Origin: RGIG7332 sp045580305 | GTDB taxonomy: Bacteria > Bacillota > Clostridia > Oscillospirales > JAAYXM01 | Direction: 5' to 3' | DNA length: 64,000 nt | Assembly: GCA_045580305.1 (NCBI GenBank) | Contig: JAZNNQ010000035.1 | Coordinates: forward strand, 47,374-111,373 | Shown here: piece by piece, positions 7,939 to 17,058 of the stretch | Layout of the letters: every line of letters starts with the position of its first letter | How positions within the stretch are numbered: position 1 is the first letter of the stretch | Notes under the pieces: model-generated | The model's database searches: none | What the model saw: the letters and a program-made list of their open reading frames with translations, nothing else | Told to the model about the DNA's origin: nothing | Program-made: the position numbers and the translations under genes

Positions 7939-9441
7939 TTGAAGATTTCCAAAACCTCGGTTTTTTATAATATAATGACGCTTACATTTTCCAATATCGG
8001 ACTTCACGCTCTCGGCTTTGTTTATCGGATATTTTTGAGCAGGATGACCGGTGCTGATGGTATGGGCGTTTATCAGCTCATACTTCCCGCCTATTCGGTG
8101 CTGTCCTCCTTTTGTATAACCGGACTTACAATGGCAACCTCCAGGCTTTGCGCCTATCACCTTTCAAGAGGCGAGCCGAGGGATGCCCATCGGGTGGTAA
8201 GCATCTCCCTTAAAATATTTCTTTTCCTTTTCGCAATCACGGCAGGTCTTATTTTATCCTTTTCTTCCTTTATAGCAACGGATATTTTGGGAGATACGCG
8301 CACACGGTTATCCCTTATAATAATTCTGCCCTGTCTTCTTTTCACCGGAATTGAAAATATACTTAAAAATTATTTTTTCGGCGCGTCTCAATTAAGACCG
8401 CCCATTACCTCAGAGCTTACCGAGCAAATTGTACGCTTCATTGCGGTTATAGCTCTGCTTTTTGTGTTTTCGCCGAAAAACGCGAGTCATTCCTCAGCTC
8501 TTATAATCTGCGGTATGGTAATAAGCGAGGTTGTTAGCGTCTGTATTCTGGTGCGCTTTTACGGCGCGAGAAAAAGCAGTAAGACACCGGTGCTCCGCAG
8601 CATTGGCGAAATCGCTTTTCCCGTTGCGCTTTCCGCGGTTTTTAATAATTTACTCGCCGCGGCAAATTCTGTGCTTATTCCTCAGCGCCTTGTCACCTTC
8701 GGTATGGAGACCGATGTGGCAATATCCCATTTCGGCGTTCTTTTCGGTATGACAATGCCGGTAGTTAATCTTCCTTTCGGCTTAATCGGCGCACTCATCA
8801 CGGTAATTATTCCGAAAATGTCCGAGGGTTTGGAAAATGCCGCCTATTTGCGCCGTAAGGCAGGTAAAATAATACACACCACAAGCCTTATTGCCCTACC
8901 GGCCGTCTGTTTTCTCATTCCATTCGGGCAGGATCTGTGTAAAATTATGTACAATAATCAAAATGCAGGCGCATATATGCTACCCCTCTGTATCGCCGCG
9001 CTCTTTTCCTTTTATCATATGAGCCTTACCGCGGTGCTGAATGCCATAGGTAAACAGCGGCGTGCCGCGGTTATTTGCATTTTGGGCGGTCTTATTCAGC
9101 TTGCCGGCACATACCTTGTGGGTTATGAGCACATCGGAATTGCCGGATTTTTAGCCGGTGATATAATATCCGCTGTCTTTTGTGCCGCATTTTCGCTTCT
9201 TCCCGTGCTAAAAAGTCTAAAACTTCGTGTTTCTTTTAAGAATTGGCTTGTTCGGCCCACTCTTTCCGCAATTTTCGCGGCATTTTCCTCGAATTTTATC
9301 TATTTAGTCGCCTTAAATGACAAAATCAGCGCGGTTTACGCGCTGATTTTATCCGGTTTCGCATTTATTTTTGCTTATCTTATCACCCTGCGCCTTCAGG
9401 GCACAAGTCTTGTCACTTATTTAAAAAAGCTTCGATCGTAA
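7939..9441 (+). CDS. SpoVB/MurJ-like polysaccharide flippase (MOP superfamily)
   Basis: A 500-residue protein with about 14 membrane helices. The N-terminal part (TLTFSNIGLHALGFVYRIFLSRMTG, then GVYQLILPAYSVL) is the pattern of the SpoVB/YtgP branch of the MOP superfamily, which flips lipid-linked wall or polysaccharide precursors. The start is a TTG at 7939 with AAGGGGGG 7 nt upstream; no ATG fits. I see no promoter in the 50 bp after the pnp terminator. The last 29 bp overlap the convergent gene at 9413. A second member of this family lies at 49707, so substrates cannot be assigned. Confidence 0.88.
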   Translation: MKISKTSVFYNIMTLTFSNIGLHALGFVYRIFLSRMTGADGMGVYQLILPAYSVLSSFCITGLTMATSRLCAYHLSRGEPRDAHRVVSISLKIFLFLFAITAGLILSFSSFIATDILGDTRTRLSLIIILPCLLFTGIENILKNYFFGASQLRPPITSELTEQIVRFIAVIALLFVFSPKNASHSSALIICGMVISEVVSVCILVRFYGARKSSKTPVLRSIGEIAFPVALSAVFNNLLAAANSVLIPQRLVTFGMETDVAISHFGVLFGMTMPVVNLPFGLIGALITVIIPKMSEGLENAAYLRRKAGKIIHTTSLIALPAVCFLIPFGQDLCKIMYNNQNAGAYMLPLCIAALFSFYHMSLTAVLNAIGKQRRAAVICILGGLIQLAGTYLVGYEHIGIAGFLAGDIISAVFCAAFSLLPVLKSLKLRVSFKNWLVRPTLSAIFAAFSSNFIYLVALNDKISAVYALILSGFAFIFAYLITLRLQGTSLVTYLKKLRS

Positions 9442-10693
9442 CGGTAAGTATTTTTTCCTCATTGGGCGCAAGGTACATTAAGTTTTCCTTCGTGTTGAGG
9501 GCATTAGGGCAAGCGCTCCACGGCTCGGCGCAGGCATATTTCGCGTCCTCGGGTGAGAAGAAGACATAAGCGTTGTAATTCTCATCTGCTTCCACCACTA
9601 CCGAATGACCCAGCCCGGTATCAAGGGTAACTTTTCTTGAGTTTATATCGTCAACCACAAAATCTGGCTCTTTATCAAACCTGAATTCCCTGCTTCCCAT
9701 ATACGAAACGCAGGTATCTCTGTCCGCGTTAAAATACGGGTGCACCCCGCTGGAAAACGGCATAATTTTATCACTTAAATTCTTGAATTTCTGTGTGACG
9801 GTGAGCTTATCACCTTTTAAAGCATAGGTGTATTCGACATAGAAATCAAATGGGTATTTTGTCTTTGTTTCCCCATTGCTCTCAAGACAAATGGTTACAG
9901 AAGCGCTACCCTCGGTGTCGGTTTTCACAAGTTTCCAGGGAAGTGTTCTTGCAACGCCGTGGATATCAAGCTCATAGGTTTTGCCATCAAGAGTATACTT
10001 GCCATCAATAAGTCTTCCGCAAATGGGGAAAAGTATCGGCATACCGCCGCGGACCTTGGCTGTGGGGTCATTTAATGTATCCCAGTTCATAAAAACAATA
10101 TCTCGGGAAATCGCAAAAAATGTGGTCAGTATTCCGCCGCGAAGAGTAGCAATGGTAGCACTTGTACCCGCGCTTTCATCAAAAAGCTCTACACTTTCCC
10201 ACCTATCGTTTTTCTCAATTACGCGATAGCCGGAAAGGTCGGTTTTATAAACGCTTGTTGGTAGATTGTGAGCAGGATCAATGGTGTCGCACACCTTTGT
10301 CCAGCCTAATTTTTCGTAATATTTTGATGTGTGCTCGGTTCTGAGATAAAGCGTGTCAAATCCCGCTGTCTTTGCCCTTTTTCTTATATGCAAAATAAGT
10401 GCGCGAGCAATGTTTTTGCCCCGCATTTCGGGCAGGACATAGAGAGACCCCATCCAAGGAGTGAAACTTGATCCCTGTAAGTTATTGTCGTAATATGCAA
10501 TGGTGCCAACCGGTGCGCCATCAATTACCGCAACATAGGTGTGGGGAATTGAGTCCTTGGTCTGGGCACACAGTTTTGCCTTTGTCTGCTCCAAGGTAAC
10601 CGTCGGACGGTCAACCTTGCAAAACTCATTCCAGGTCCAGTTCGCAACCGTGTCAATATACTCGGGGAAGTCGCAAAGTGAAACTATTTTCAT
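9413..10693 (-). CDS. Fusion protein: GNAT acetyltransferase + aldose 1-epimerase-like domain
   Basis: A single 426-residue frame joins two domains. Residues 1-155 are a GNAT N-acetyltransferase with the acetyl-CoA segment LYVLPEMRGKNIARALI and the C-terminal YYEKLGW. Residues 160-426 are an aldose 1-epimerase/galactose mutarotase-like beta-sandwich with the catalytic-type histidines in HGVARTLPW and SGVHPYFN and the late acidic segment. The first would acetylate an amine, the second interconvert sugar anomers, so the pair could act on an amino sugar; that is inference. It has no close operon partner: the ricT terminator lies upstream, and its 3' end overlaps the convergent flippase gene. Confidence 0.85.
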   Translation of the reverse strand: MKIVSLCDFPEYIDTVANWTWNEFCKVDRPTVTLEQTKAKLCAQTKDSIPHTYVAVIDGAPVGTIAYYDNNLQGSSFTPWMGSLYVLPEMRGKNIARALILHIRKRAKTAGFDTLYLRTEHTSKYYEKLGWTKVCDTIDPAHNLPTSVYKTDLSGYRVIEKNDRWESVELFDESAGTSATIATLRGGILTTFFAISRDIVFMNWDTLNDPTAKVRGGMPILFPICGRLIDGKYTLDGKTYELDIHGVARTLPWKLVKTDTEGSASVTICLESNGETKTKYPFDFYVEYTYALKGDKLTVTQKFKNLSDKIMPFSSGVHPYFNADRDTCVSYMGSREFRFDKEPDFVVDDINSRKVTLDTGLGHSVVVEADENYNAYVFFSPEDAKYACAEPWSACPNALNTKENLMYLAPNEEKILTVTIEAFLNK

Positions 10694-10715
10694 AGCATAA
10701 TCTCCAGTCTATAAA

Positions 10716-10741
10716 AATAAGGGGCATCTGCCCCTTATTTT
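10716..10741 (-). terminator. Terminator of the femX-ricT operon
   Basis: On the minus strand AATAAGGGGC pairs with GCCCCTTATT and is followed by TTTAT. The ricT stop codon lies at the foot of the stem. Confidence 0.85.
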
Positions 10742-11708
10742 ATTGTTTTTCTCCGTTATTTGGCTTCTTTGGGAAATGGCGACGACGGCGACGGTGGAAG
10801 TTCGGCTTTTTCGGCTCGCCCTCGGTCTCATCAGCTACGGGCGCTGCCACCGGCTCCTCAATGGGAGCAGGCTCTGTCTCCATCTTTTTGGGACAGCCCT
10901 TGCCCTTGGGGCAGACCTCGCACTTGTCATAGACCTTAGGTGCAAGCTCGCCACCCTCGTCAAGGCGCACCTTTAATTTTCCGCGAAGCAGATTTACATC
11001 CACAACGGTACCCACACCGTCGGGAGTTTCAACTACCGCGTCCACCTTGGGTGTGGTGCGGTGTAGGTCCTCATATGCCTCCTGCTCGTACTTTAAGCAG
11101 CACATAAGACGGCCGCAGGTGCCTGAAATTTTAGTGGGGTTAAGGGAGAGATTTTGCTCCTTCGCCATTTTGATAGACACAGGCTGGAAATCCTCCAAAA
11201 AGCTTGAACAGCAGAATGGTCTGCCGCAAATGCCCAAACCGCCAAGTAATTTCGCCTCATCACGAACACCTACCTGGCGAAGCTCTATCCTTGTTTTGAA
11301 AACAGAAGCTAAATCGCGGACAAGCTCGCGGAAGTCCACCCTTCCGTCAGCGGTAAAATAGAAAAGTATTTTACTTCTGTCAAAGGTGCACTCAACATCT
11401 ATTGCCTTCATTTCAAGCTTGTGCTCAAGCACCTTTTCCTGACAAATTTTAAGGGCCTCCGCCTCTTTTTCCTTGTTCTTGGCAAGAGTTTCACGATCCT
11501 CGTCGGTAGCGGCGCGGATTACCTTCTTAAGAGGCTCCACCACATCCTCATCAGGTATCTCGTAGTTGCCCTGAGTAACATGACCATACTCAATACCGCG
11601 CGAGGTTTCAACGATTACATCTTCGCCCTTTTTATATACTATACCGCATGGGTCGAAGGAATAAACACGACCCAGCTCTTTAAATTGAACTCCGACTATT
11701 TCCCTCAA
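10740..11708 (-). CDS. ricT: RicT/YaaT, PSP1-domain regulatory protein
   Basis: A 322-residue PSP1-family protein. The core (about 60-240) includes the two cysteine motifs CGRPFCCSSF and CGRLMCCLKYE, which in the Bacillus RicAFT complex bind iron-sulfur clusters and act in RNase Y specificity and phosphorelay control. A third cysteine group (CEVCPKGKGCPKK) and a very basic tail with RRRRR follow, which may contact RNA. It is the last gene of an operon in the order conserved around B. subtilis yaaO-yaaT. ATG 11708, 16 nt after holB. Confidence 0.9.
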   Translation of the reverse strand: MREIVGVQFKELGRVYSFDPCGIVYKKGEDVIVETSRGIEYGHVTQGNYEIPDEDVVEPLKKVIRAATDEDRETLAKNKEKEAEALKICQEKVLEHKLEMKAIDVECTFDRSKILFYFTADGRVDFRELVRDLASVFKTRIELRQVGVRDEAKLLGGLGICGRPFCCSSFLEDFQPVSIKMAKEQNLSLNPTKISGTCGRLMCCLKYEQEAYEDLHRTTPKVDAVVETPDGVGTVVDVNLLRGKLKVRLDEGGELAPKVYDKCEVCPKGKGCPKKMETEPAPIEEPVAAPVADETEGEPKKPNFHRRRRRHFPKKPNNGEKQ

Positions 11709-11724
11709 AACATAGTCCTCCTTT

Positions 11725-12588
11725 TTATATCAATGACGCGTAAATCTCCACAGCGCATTTTGCCACAATATGGGCAACGCCTACATTGCGCGAAATCAGA
11801 GTACGGGCATCACTTATAGCGTCTGTTATTTTTAATATTTCATTTACCGAAAGTGCTTTGCCTACGGAATGCCCACACTCCTCACCGCTGAGAAGCTCTC
11901 CGCCGCCGGCAGAGATAATCGCTCCGTCACGAAGTATGAGTATGAGGTGGCTTAAAATCCCGCTCATTTCATCTCTCTTTTTCTTTTCGCAAGAGATGAG
12001 TGCTTTAAGTATTTCAAGCTCGTTCCTTGTGGAAATCGCCTCTGCGATCGAACGGGCAGGAGAGGCAATTTCCGGTTCAACCGTTTCCTCTGCAATGCTT
12101 TGCAGTTTAAGATGAGTAACACGGGACATAACGGTTGTAAGCAGGCTGTTATGATTATAACACAAAAGAATAAAGGTTGTAAATCGTGGCGGCTCCTCCA
12201 AAATTTTGAGTAGTGCGTCCTGCGCCTCCTGGGTCATTTTGTCCGCATCGTCTATTATATAGACCTTCTTCTCACCGTCGTTGGGCAGAAGGTATGCATC
12301 CTTACGGATAGCGCGGATCTCATCCACCTTTATCGAAGCACTCTCGCACCTTAGCCAGATAATATCGGGATGGTTGTCGCCACTCGCTTTTTTGCAGGCG
12401 GCGCAAGTGTCACAAGGCGCATTTTCACCGACACAGACAATCGCACCTGCTAAAATCTTTGCAAGTTTTTCCTTTTCCTCTTCGTCATTGCCGGAAATCA
12501 AAAACGCGTGCGGCACGGTCTTACGGGTAAAAATAGCAGTAAGGTAGTCGCGCACCCGGGGATTTCCGCTTATTTTTTCAAAGCCCAT
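11725..12588 (-). CDS. holB: DNA polymerase III delta' subunit
   Basis: A 287-residue clamp-loader delta' protein. It shows the zinc-binding cysteines (CDTCAACKK), the segment VYIIDDADKMTQEAQDALLKILEEPP typical of delta'/gamma, and the SRVTHLKL sensor region. The phosphate-binding loop reads SGNDEEEKEK, lacking a proper Walker A, as expected of the non-ATPase delta' subunit. Its start overlaps the darA stop as TAATG, implying translational coupling. In many Bacillota tmk stands nearby; it is not here. Confidence 0.93.
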   Translation of the reverse strand: MGFEKISGNPRVRDYLTAIFTRKTVPHAFLISGNDEEEKEKLAKILAGAIVCVGENAPCDTCAACKKASGDNHPDIIWLRCESASIKVDEIRAIRKDAYLLPNDGEKKVYIIDDADKMTQEAQDALLKILEEPPRFTTFILLCYNHNSLLTTVMSRVTHLKLQSIAEETVEPEIASPARSIAEAISTRNELEILKALISCEKKKRDEMSGILSHLILILRDGAIISAGGGELLSGEECGHSVGKALSVNEILKITDAISDARTLISRNVGVAHIVAKCAVEIYASLI

Positions 12589-12911
12589 TAGAACTTTTCA
12601 AACCTTTCAACATCAAGTACGAACACGGTTGCGCCGCCCACATTTACCTCAACGGGCGCTGTGGGGAAGAAGCACATACCGATCTCACTGGTAGAGGGCA
12701 GAAGCTGTTTTCTGCTGTGTGAATACTCGTTTATAGTATCAAGCACATCCTGCACCTTTTCCTCGTCAACACCGATAATAACCGTGGTGTTGCCGGTCTT
12801 TAAAAAGCCGCCGGTGGTAGCCAGACGGGTAACCGAATAGCTTTTCTTCATAAGCTGGTTGATAACATCATTCGCATCGTCTGCATTGATAATTGCCATT
12901 ACAAGTTTCAT
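12588..12911 (-). CDS. darA: Cyclic di-AMP receptor (DarA/PstA, PII-like)
   Basis: A 107-residue PII-like protein of the DUF970 family (B. subtilis YaaQ). The ferredoxin-like fold segments are seen: MKLVMAIINADDANDVINQL at the start, the glycine-rich TTGGFLKTGNTTVIIGV that forms part of the c-di-AMP pocket, and the C-terminal VEVNVGGATVFVLDVERFE. It is a trimeric cytosolic receptor whose targets are not known. It is in the conserved yaaO-yaaQ-holB-yaaT order, between a decarboxylase and holB. Confidence 0.92.
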   Translation of the reverse strand: MKLVMAIINADDANDVINQLMKKSYSVTRLATTGGFLKTGNTTVIIGVDEEKVQDVLDTINEYSHSRKQLLPSTSEIGMCFFPTAPVEVNVGGATVFVLDVERFEKF

Positions 12912-12915
12912 ATTT

Positions 12916-14286
12916 TTATCCTCCTTTTATTACAAGAACCAAGTCCTCTTCTTCAAAACCGTTGTGGTATAAATAGGATAAATATTTATCCTCAATTACC
13001 TCACCCATGGCGATTACCGGTATACCCGGCGGATATGGGCTGATATTTGCCGCCGCAACTCGATGAACAGCGTCCTTTAGCATAACGCGCTCCATCTCCA
13101 TTTTAGCAACCGCCGAGGGTAAATATGCCATTTTCGGCAGAGCACACGCAAGGGTTTTTGCATCGATTGGTGCGGTTTTTCTTTTCTCGAGTGCAATTAT
13201 GGAGTTTAAGAGCGAGTCAAGCTCATCCTCATCATCTGCCGGTGTTATTATGAAAAGCACCTGCCGCTCGTCAGCCATTTCGCAGACGATCTTGTACTCC
13301 TCTTCCAGTATTCGCGCAGCAAGGTATCCGGAAAGTCCCGCTTCGCTGGTCATAACACAAAGGCGAAGCGGATCGCCATCGGATAATTCCAGCGCCGTAA
13401 AGACACCTCTTTTATTTATTATATCACGAATTTCCGCCAATTTAACAGCGTGTTTTTCGCAAATTTTCATTCCCTCATTTTCCATAAAATCACGGGCAAG
13501 GTCGATGGATGCCATTACCTGATATGAAGGGCTTGAGGTGCCAAATACCGACATTTTCTGTCGTATTTCGTAGTCATTAAAGGTAGTATTTGCCGTAAGT
13601 AGTGCCGCCTGGCCCAATGCAGGCAATGTTTTGTGCAGTGAACACACAGCAAGGTCAGCACCAAGTGCCACCGCGCATTTTTTACCCTTTATAAACGGGA
13701 AATGAGCACCGTGCGCCTCATCTACAAGCAACAGCACGCCATTTTCATGACAAACCTCGGCGATTTTTTCTATATCCGAGCAAACACCGTAATATGTAGG
13801 ACAGGTTAAAATAAATGCGCCGATTTCCTTGTCATCTTCAAGTGCCCGCGCCACTCTTTCCGCGTCATATTCTTTTGCAATTCCGTGTTTTTCATCAAGC
13901 TCCGGATAAATATACACAGGCGTTATATCCATCATTGCAAGGGCATTGTACACGCTCTTATGTGAGCCGCGATCAATTAACACCTTGCTTGTTCTTGCGC
14001 GCACCAATGACAGCATTGTGTGTATTCCCATAGTAGCGCCGCCGGTTAGGAAAAATGCTTGGGGTACGCCCCAGGCGTTGGCACAGAGCGCCTCCGCATC
14101 TGCTATCGGGTACACCCCGTCGTAGAGGTTTCCCGTGCCGTAAAGCTCGGTAAAATCTATGGCGCAAGCAGGCCCTAACGGGCTTTCGGGAATGTTTTTC
14201 CCCTTATGTCCGGGCATATGGAAACGGATCGCCCCGTCATCCGCCCGCTTTGTAAGAACATTATAAAGGGGTAGATCTCTCTTCAT
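12916..14286 (-). CDS. PLP-dependent Orn/Lys/Arg decarboxylase family (YaaO-like)
   Basis: A 456-residue member of the fold I group III decarboxylases. FHMPGHKGKN at the N-terminus, TGGATMGIHTML, LLVDEAHGAHF (PLP-contacting Asp) and the Schiff-base lysine in CSLHKTLPALGQ are all present, so it should be active. The family makes polyamines or their precursors (agmatine, cadaverine); which amino acid is used cannot be read from the sequence. It is shorter than the biodegradative enzymes and matches the YaaO/SpeA type of Bacillota. It lies 11 nt after alr and 4 nt before darA in one operon. Confidence 0.9.
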   Translation of the reverse strand: MKRDLPLYNVLTKRADDGAIRFHMPGHKGKNIPESPLGPACAIDFTELYGTGNLYDGVYPIADAEALCANAWGVPQAFFLTGGATMGIHTMLSLVRARTSKVLIDRGSHKSVYNALAMMDITPVYIYPELDEKHGIAKEYDAERVARALEDDKEIGAFILTCPTYYGVCSDIEKIAEVCHENGVLLLVDEAHGAHFPFIKGKKCAVALGADLAVCSLHKTLPALGQAALLTANTTFNDYEIRQKMSVFGTSSPSYQVMASIDLARDFMENEGMKICEKHAVKLAEIRDIINKRGVFTALELSDGDPLRLCVMTSEAGLSGYLAARILEEEYKIVCEMADERQVLFIITPADDEDELDSLLNSIIALEKRKTAPIDAKTLACALPKMAYLPSAVAKMEMERVMLKDAVHRVAAANISPYPPGIPVIAMGEVIEDKYLSYLYHNGFEEEDLVLVIKGG

Positions 14287-14297
14287 AAAATCCCTCG

Positions 14298-15392
14298 TTA
14301 AATATATTTACGGTCTACATTTGTATTGACATAAAGCGGGTTTACCTTGAATTGTACCGTATCCCCCACCTGGCAGGTGATGTCGGTTATATCAATTACC
14401 GTGTGGAGCATACCAATATGACCCAGCACGCGGGCACGCTTGCCCTTAAGGGTAACATATACCTTCTCGCCGCTTAGCGTGCGCTTTATATCCTGAAGTA
14501 CATAGCGAATTCCATCGCGTATTCTGTAGGTATCGCGGATCTTTTCAACGCCGAAGCCGTGGCTATAGCCTAACGGAACAATGGCAACCTTTCTCGGGTT
14601 TTTCGCGCGATACACGCCGCCGTAACCCACGGTTGCGCCCTTTTCCAGCCATTTGATTTCGCAAATTTCGCTTTCCAGATAGCCTATACGCTGAAGACTT
14701 GTCTTGCAAGGGAAGGCTATGCGACCGGTAAATGCGGAGCCTATTCTGACCGCGTCACCAAAATCCACATCCGTAAGTTTATAAAATGCGCTTGAATTTG
14801 CAAAATGCATTGCTCCGGTTTCATAACCGCGCCTTTTCAGCTCACCTACAAGCGCCTTGAAGCACTCTATCTGCAGAAGAGTAAGCTTTTTCTTTCCGAA
14901 GGCGGCATTGAGGTGGGTGTAAATCCCAAGGGGCTTTATGTTGTCCATATAATCATAGACCGCACCGATTTTTTCAATATCATTTAAGGAATAGCCGTAT
15001 CTGCCCATCCCGGTATCTATCTTGATGTGCACATTGGCGGTTACACCAAGGCGGCTTGCAATACCGTTTATTGCAACCGCGTCTTCATTTGAGCCCACGG
15101 TGAGAACCGCATCTCCCCGCAAAAGCTCTTCAATTTCATCGGGCAGTGCGGTTGCGCGGAGCATAAGAATTTCACAACTGATACCGTATGCCCTAAGCTC
15201 GCTAACCTCGGAAGGCTCGGTAACGGCAAGGGCGGAAATGCCCTTTTCGACAAGGATCTTTGCATATTCGCAAAGACCGAAGCCGTAGCCGTCACCCTTA
15301 ATGACCGCGTAAATTTTCTTACTTCCCGCTTTATCGATAATTTGCGCTATATTGTCACAAAGCTTTTTCTTTTCTATGACAAATGCGTTCAT
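14298..15392 (-). CDS. alr: Alanine racemase
   Basis: A 364-residue PLP-dependent racemase of the Alr fold: N-terminal TIM barrel with the PLP lysine in YAVIKGDGYGFG, the IDTGMGRYG motif, and a C-terminal beta domain with the catalytic tyrosine region VGYGGVYRA. It makes D-alanine for peptidoglycan. The lysine motif deviates from the usual KANAYGHG, so a relaxed or different substrate (for example serine, as in VanT-type racemases) is possible. It lies between a FemAB-type gene and the decarboxylase, which supports a wall role. Confidence 0.9.
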   Translation of the reverse strand: MNAFVIEKKKLCDNIAQIIDKAGSKKIYAVIKGDGYGFGLCEYAKILVEKGISALAVTEPSEVSELRAYGISCEILMLRATALPDEIEELLRGDAVLTVGSNEDAVAINGIASRLGVTANVHIKIDTGMGRYGYSLNDIEKIGAVYDYMDNIKPLGIYTHLNAAFGKKKLTLLQIECFKALVGELKRRGYETGAMHFANSSAFYKLTDVDFGDAVRIGSAFTGRIAFPCKTSLQRIGYLESEICEIKWLEKGATVGYGGVYRAKNPRKVAIVPLGYSHGFGVEKIRDTYRIRDGIRYVLQDIKRTLSGEKVYVTLKGKRARVLGHIGMLHTVIDITDITCQVGDTVQFKVNPLYVNTNVDRKYI

Positions 15393-15401
15393 CTTTATCC
15401 C

Positions 15402-16463
15402 CTACTTTTTCTTATTCTTTAGCATAAACAGGTTTTTGCGGAGCTTGCGGACAACCTTTTCGCCCTTTGTAACCGCAAAGTCGACAGCAGGCTTGAAAAT
15501 AAGGTTGAACTCACCCACAAACTCGGTAAAATCGCCGTTAAAGCCTTTTTTGAAACGGTACAGACCGTAAAGCGGATTATCCTCCGAAAGATCTCCGGAA
15601 ACACCGCGGAAATCATAGATTCTGCAATTATTCTCGATCGCCCACTTGATCATACTCCATTGTAAGAGGTAGTTTGGCATCAGGTTGCGGTGCTCATTTG
15701 AGGATGCGCCGTACAGGTACCAGACCTTGTCACCGTATAAAATGGCAAGAGTGCCCGCGATCGCCACACCGTCGGCGTATGCCATATAAAGGCGGGCATG
15801 CTCACCTAAATTATCAAGCATATTTGCAAAGTACGCTTCGTTTCGGACGACAAATCCGTCTCTCACGCCGGTTTCAAGCATAATGCGCGAAAAATCCGCC
15901 ACCGCTTCTTTGCCCATAATTTTAACCTCAACACCCTTGCGCTCAGCAACGCGGATATTGTAACGGGTTTTGGAATGGAAAAGTGCAAAAACCTCGTCCT
16001 CGGTCTTGCCCTCAACATTGAGGCGGAAAACAAAGCGCGGCTGGATACCGGAGAAGTTTTTACCTGTATCAAGGTGCTTATAGGAAAGACCCTTCATAAT
16101 TTCCGCAAATTCGGTGTCCGCGATGAGTACATCCGGGTCGATCTTAAGGCAATATGCCTTGTATTTTTCTGCAAGCTGCTTTGCGCCCTCGGTAAGTTCT
16201 GCCAATGTGTCACGGTCGTGAATATCACAGACCGGACCACGACCCGCATACATAAGAGTATAGGGAAGATAGGGCACCTTGCGTATCAAAACGCTCATTG
16301 CACCGCGGATGTTACCCTCATCATCTCTGGATAAAATACCCTCCCACTTCCAGTCGGGCTTCTGCTTTGCCCACATGGATGCCTGCATAAAATGTCCCTT
16401 GGGATGCGCCTCAACAAAAGCGTCGTAAGCTGCTATATTTTCATTTGTAACGAATTCGATCAT
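15402..16463 (-). CDS. FemAB-family peptidoglycan bridge aminoacyltransferase
   Basis: A 353-residue FemX/MurM-like protein built of two GNAT-like halves. Recognisable segments are HPKGHFMQASMWAKQK at the start, the FHSKTRYNIRVAERKGV region, and LYGASSNEHRNLMPNYLLQWSMIKWA followed by YDFRGVSG near the end. These enzymes transfer an amino acid from aminoacyl-tRNA to the stem-peptide side chain of lipid II at the membrane. A helical tRNA-binding arm is not clear. First gene of the operon, with a promoter at 16498-16526 and ATG 16463. Confidence 0.92.
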   Translation of the reverse strand: MIEFVTNENIAAYDAFVEAHPKGHFMQASMWAKQKPDWKWEGILSRDDEGNIRGAMSVLIRKVPYLPYTLMYAGRGPVCDIHDRDTLAELTEGAKQLAEKYKAYCLKIDPDVLIADTEFAEIMKGLSYKHLDTGKNFSGIQPRFVFRLNVEGKTEDEVFALFHSKTRYNIRVAERKGVEVKIMGKEAVADFSRIMLETGVRDGFVVRNEAYFANMLDNLGEHARLYMAYADGVAIAGTLAILYGDKVWYLYGASSNEHRNLMPNYLLQWSMIKWAIENNCRIYDFRGVSGDLSEDNPLYGLYRFKKGFNGDFTEFVGEFNLIFKPAVDFAVTKGEKVVRKLRKNLFMLKNKKK

Positions 16464-16497
16464 GGTAATATATCCCCCATTATTATCTTCTGATTAT

Positions 16498-16526
16498 ATA
16501 ATACCATTTTTTTCTCATTTAGTCAA
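16498..16526 (-). promoter_or_regulatory. Promoter of the femX-alr-darA-holB-ricT operon
   Basis: On the minus strand TTGACT (16521-16526), 17 bp, then TATTAT (16498-16503). It is the only strong promoter seen for the 5.7-kb operon. Confidence 0.75.
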
Positions 16527-16541
16527 AATAAAATATGTAAA

Positions 16542-16558
16542 TGAGAGCAATGCTCTCA
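16542..16558 (-). terminator. Short terminator of the CBS gene
   Basis: TGAGAGC and GCTCTCA form a 7-bp stem with a 3-nt loop. The T-rich stretch is spread out, so strength is uncertain. The CBS stop codon lies in the stem. Confidence 0.5.
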
Positions 16559-16987
16559 CGAATACCTTTTACGGGGTGTGCTGATGTCGCAAAGTGCGCG
16601 GGATGCCTCCATATCAAAGGAGTTTTGGCGAGCGATATCCGCAAGGGATATCATACCCACAACCTTGCCGCCATCCACTACCGGCAGGCGTCGCACCTGC
16701 TCCTCGGACATTAAATGTGTCGCGGCGCGAATATCGTCCTCCGGCGACACGCAGGCAATGCCACGGGTCATAATATCCCGCGCCAGGGTCTCTTCTGCCT
16801 GATATTCCCCTGCCACACACCTGAGCACGATATCGCGGTCGGTAACAATTCCGCGAAGTCTGCCGTCACTCGCACACACCGGCAATACGCCGATATTGTG
16901 TCGTGCTAACAGGCTTGCCGCGTGGCTGACCGTATCGTCGGATTTAATGGTTACCACATTACTGTTCATAAGCTCCGATACCTTCAT
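16556..16987 (-). CDS. CBS-domain protein (two CBS repeats)
   Basis: A 143-residue protein consisting almost only of two CBS repeats: MKVSELMNSNVVTIKSDDTV (first) and LARDIMTRGIACVSPEDDI (second), each with the GIVTDRDI or GMISLADIA ending. Such stand-alone Bateman modules bind adenine nucleotides and act as energy or ligand sensors. It resembles the YhcV/stress CBS group. The partner protein is not evident here. Confidence 0.9.
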   Translation of the reverse strand: MKVSELMNSNVVTIKSDDTVSHAASLLARHNIGVLPVCASDGRLRGIVTDRDIVLRCVAGEYQAEETLARDIMTRGIACVSPEDDIRAATHLMSEEQVRRLPVVDGGKVVGMISLADIARQNSFDMEASRALCDISTPRKRYS

Positions 16988-17017
16988 AGCAAAAACTCCT
17001 TTCCTGTAAAAATTAGG

Positions 17018-17055
17018 ATACCCGAGATTGCTTTTTACTATGCAATCTCGGGTAT
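17018..17055 (-). terminator. Terminator of the 17059 gene
   Basis: A perfect 14-bp stem (ATACCCGAGATTGC and its complement) is followed on the minus strand by a TTTTT stretch. Confidence 0.8.
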
Positions 17056-17058
17056 GTT

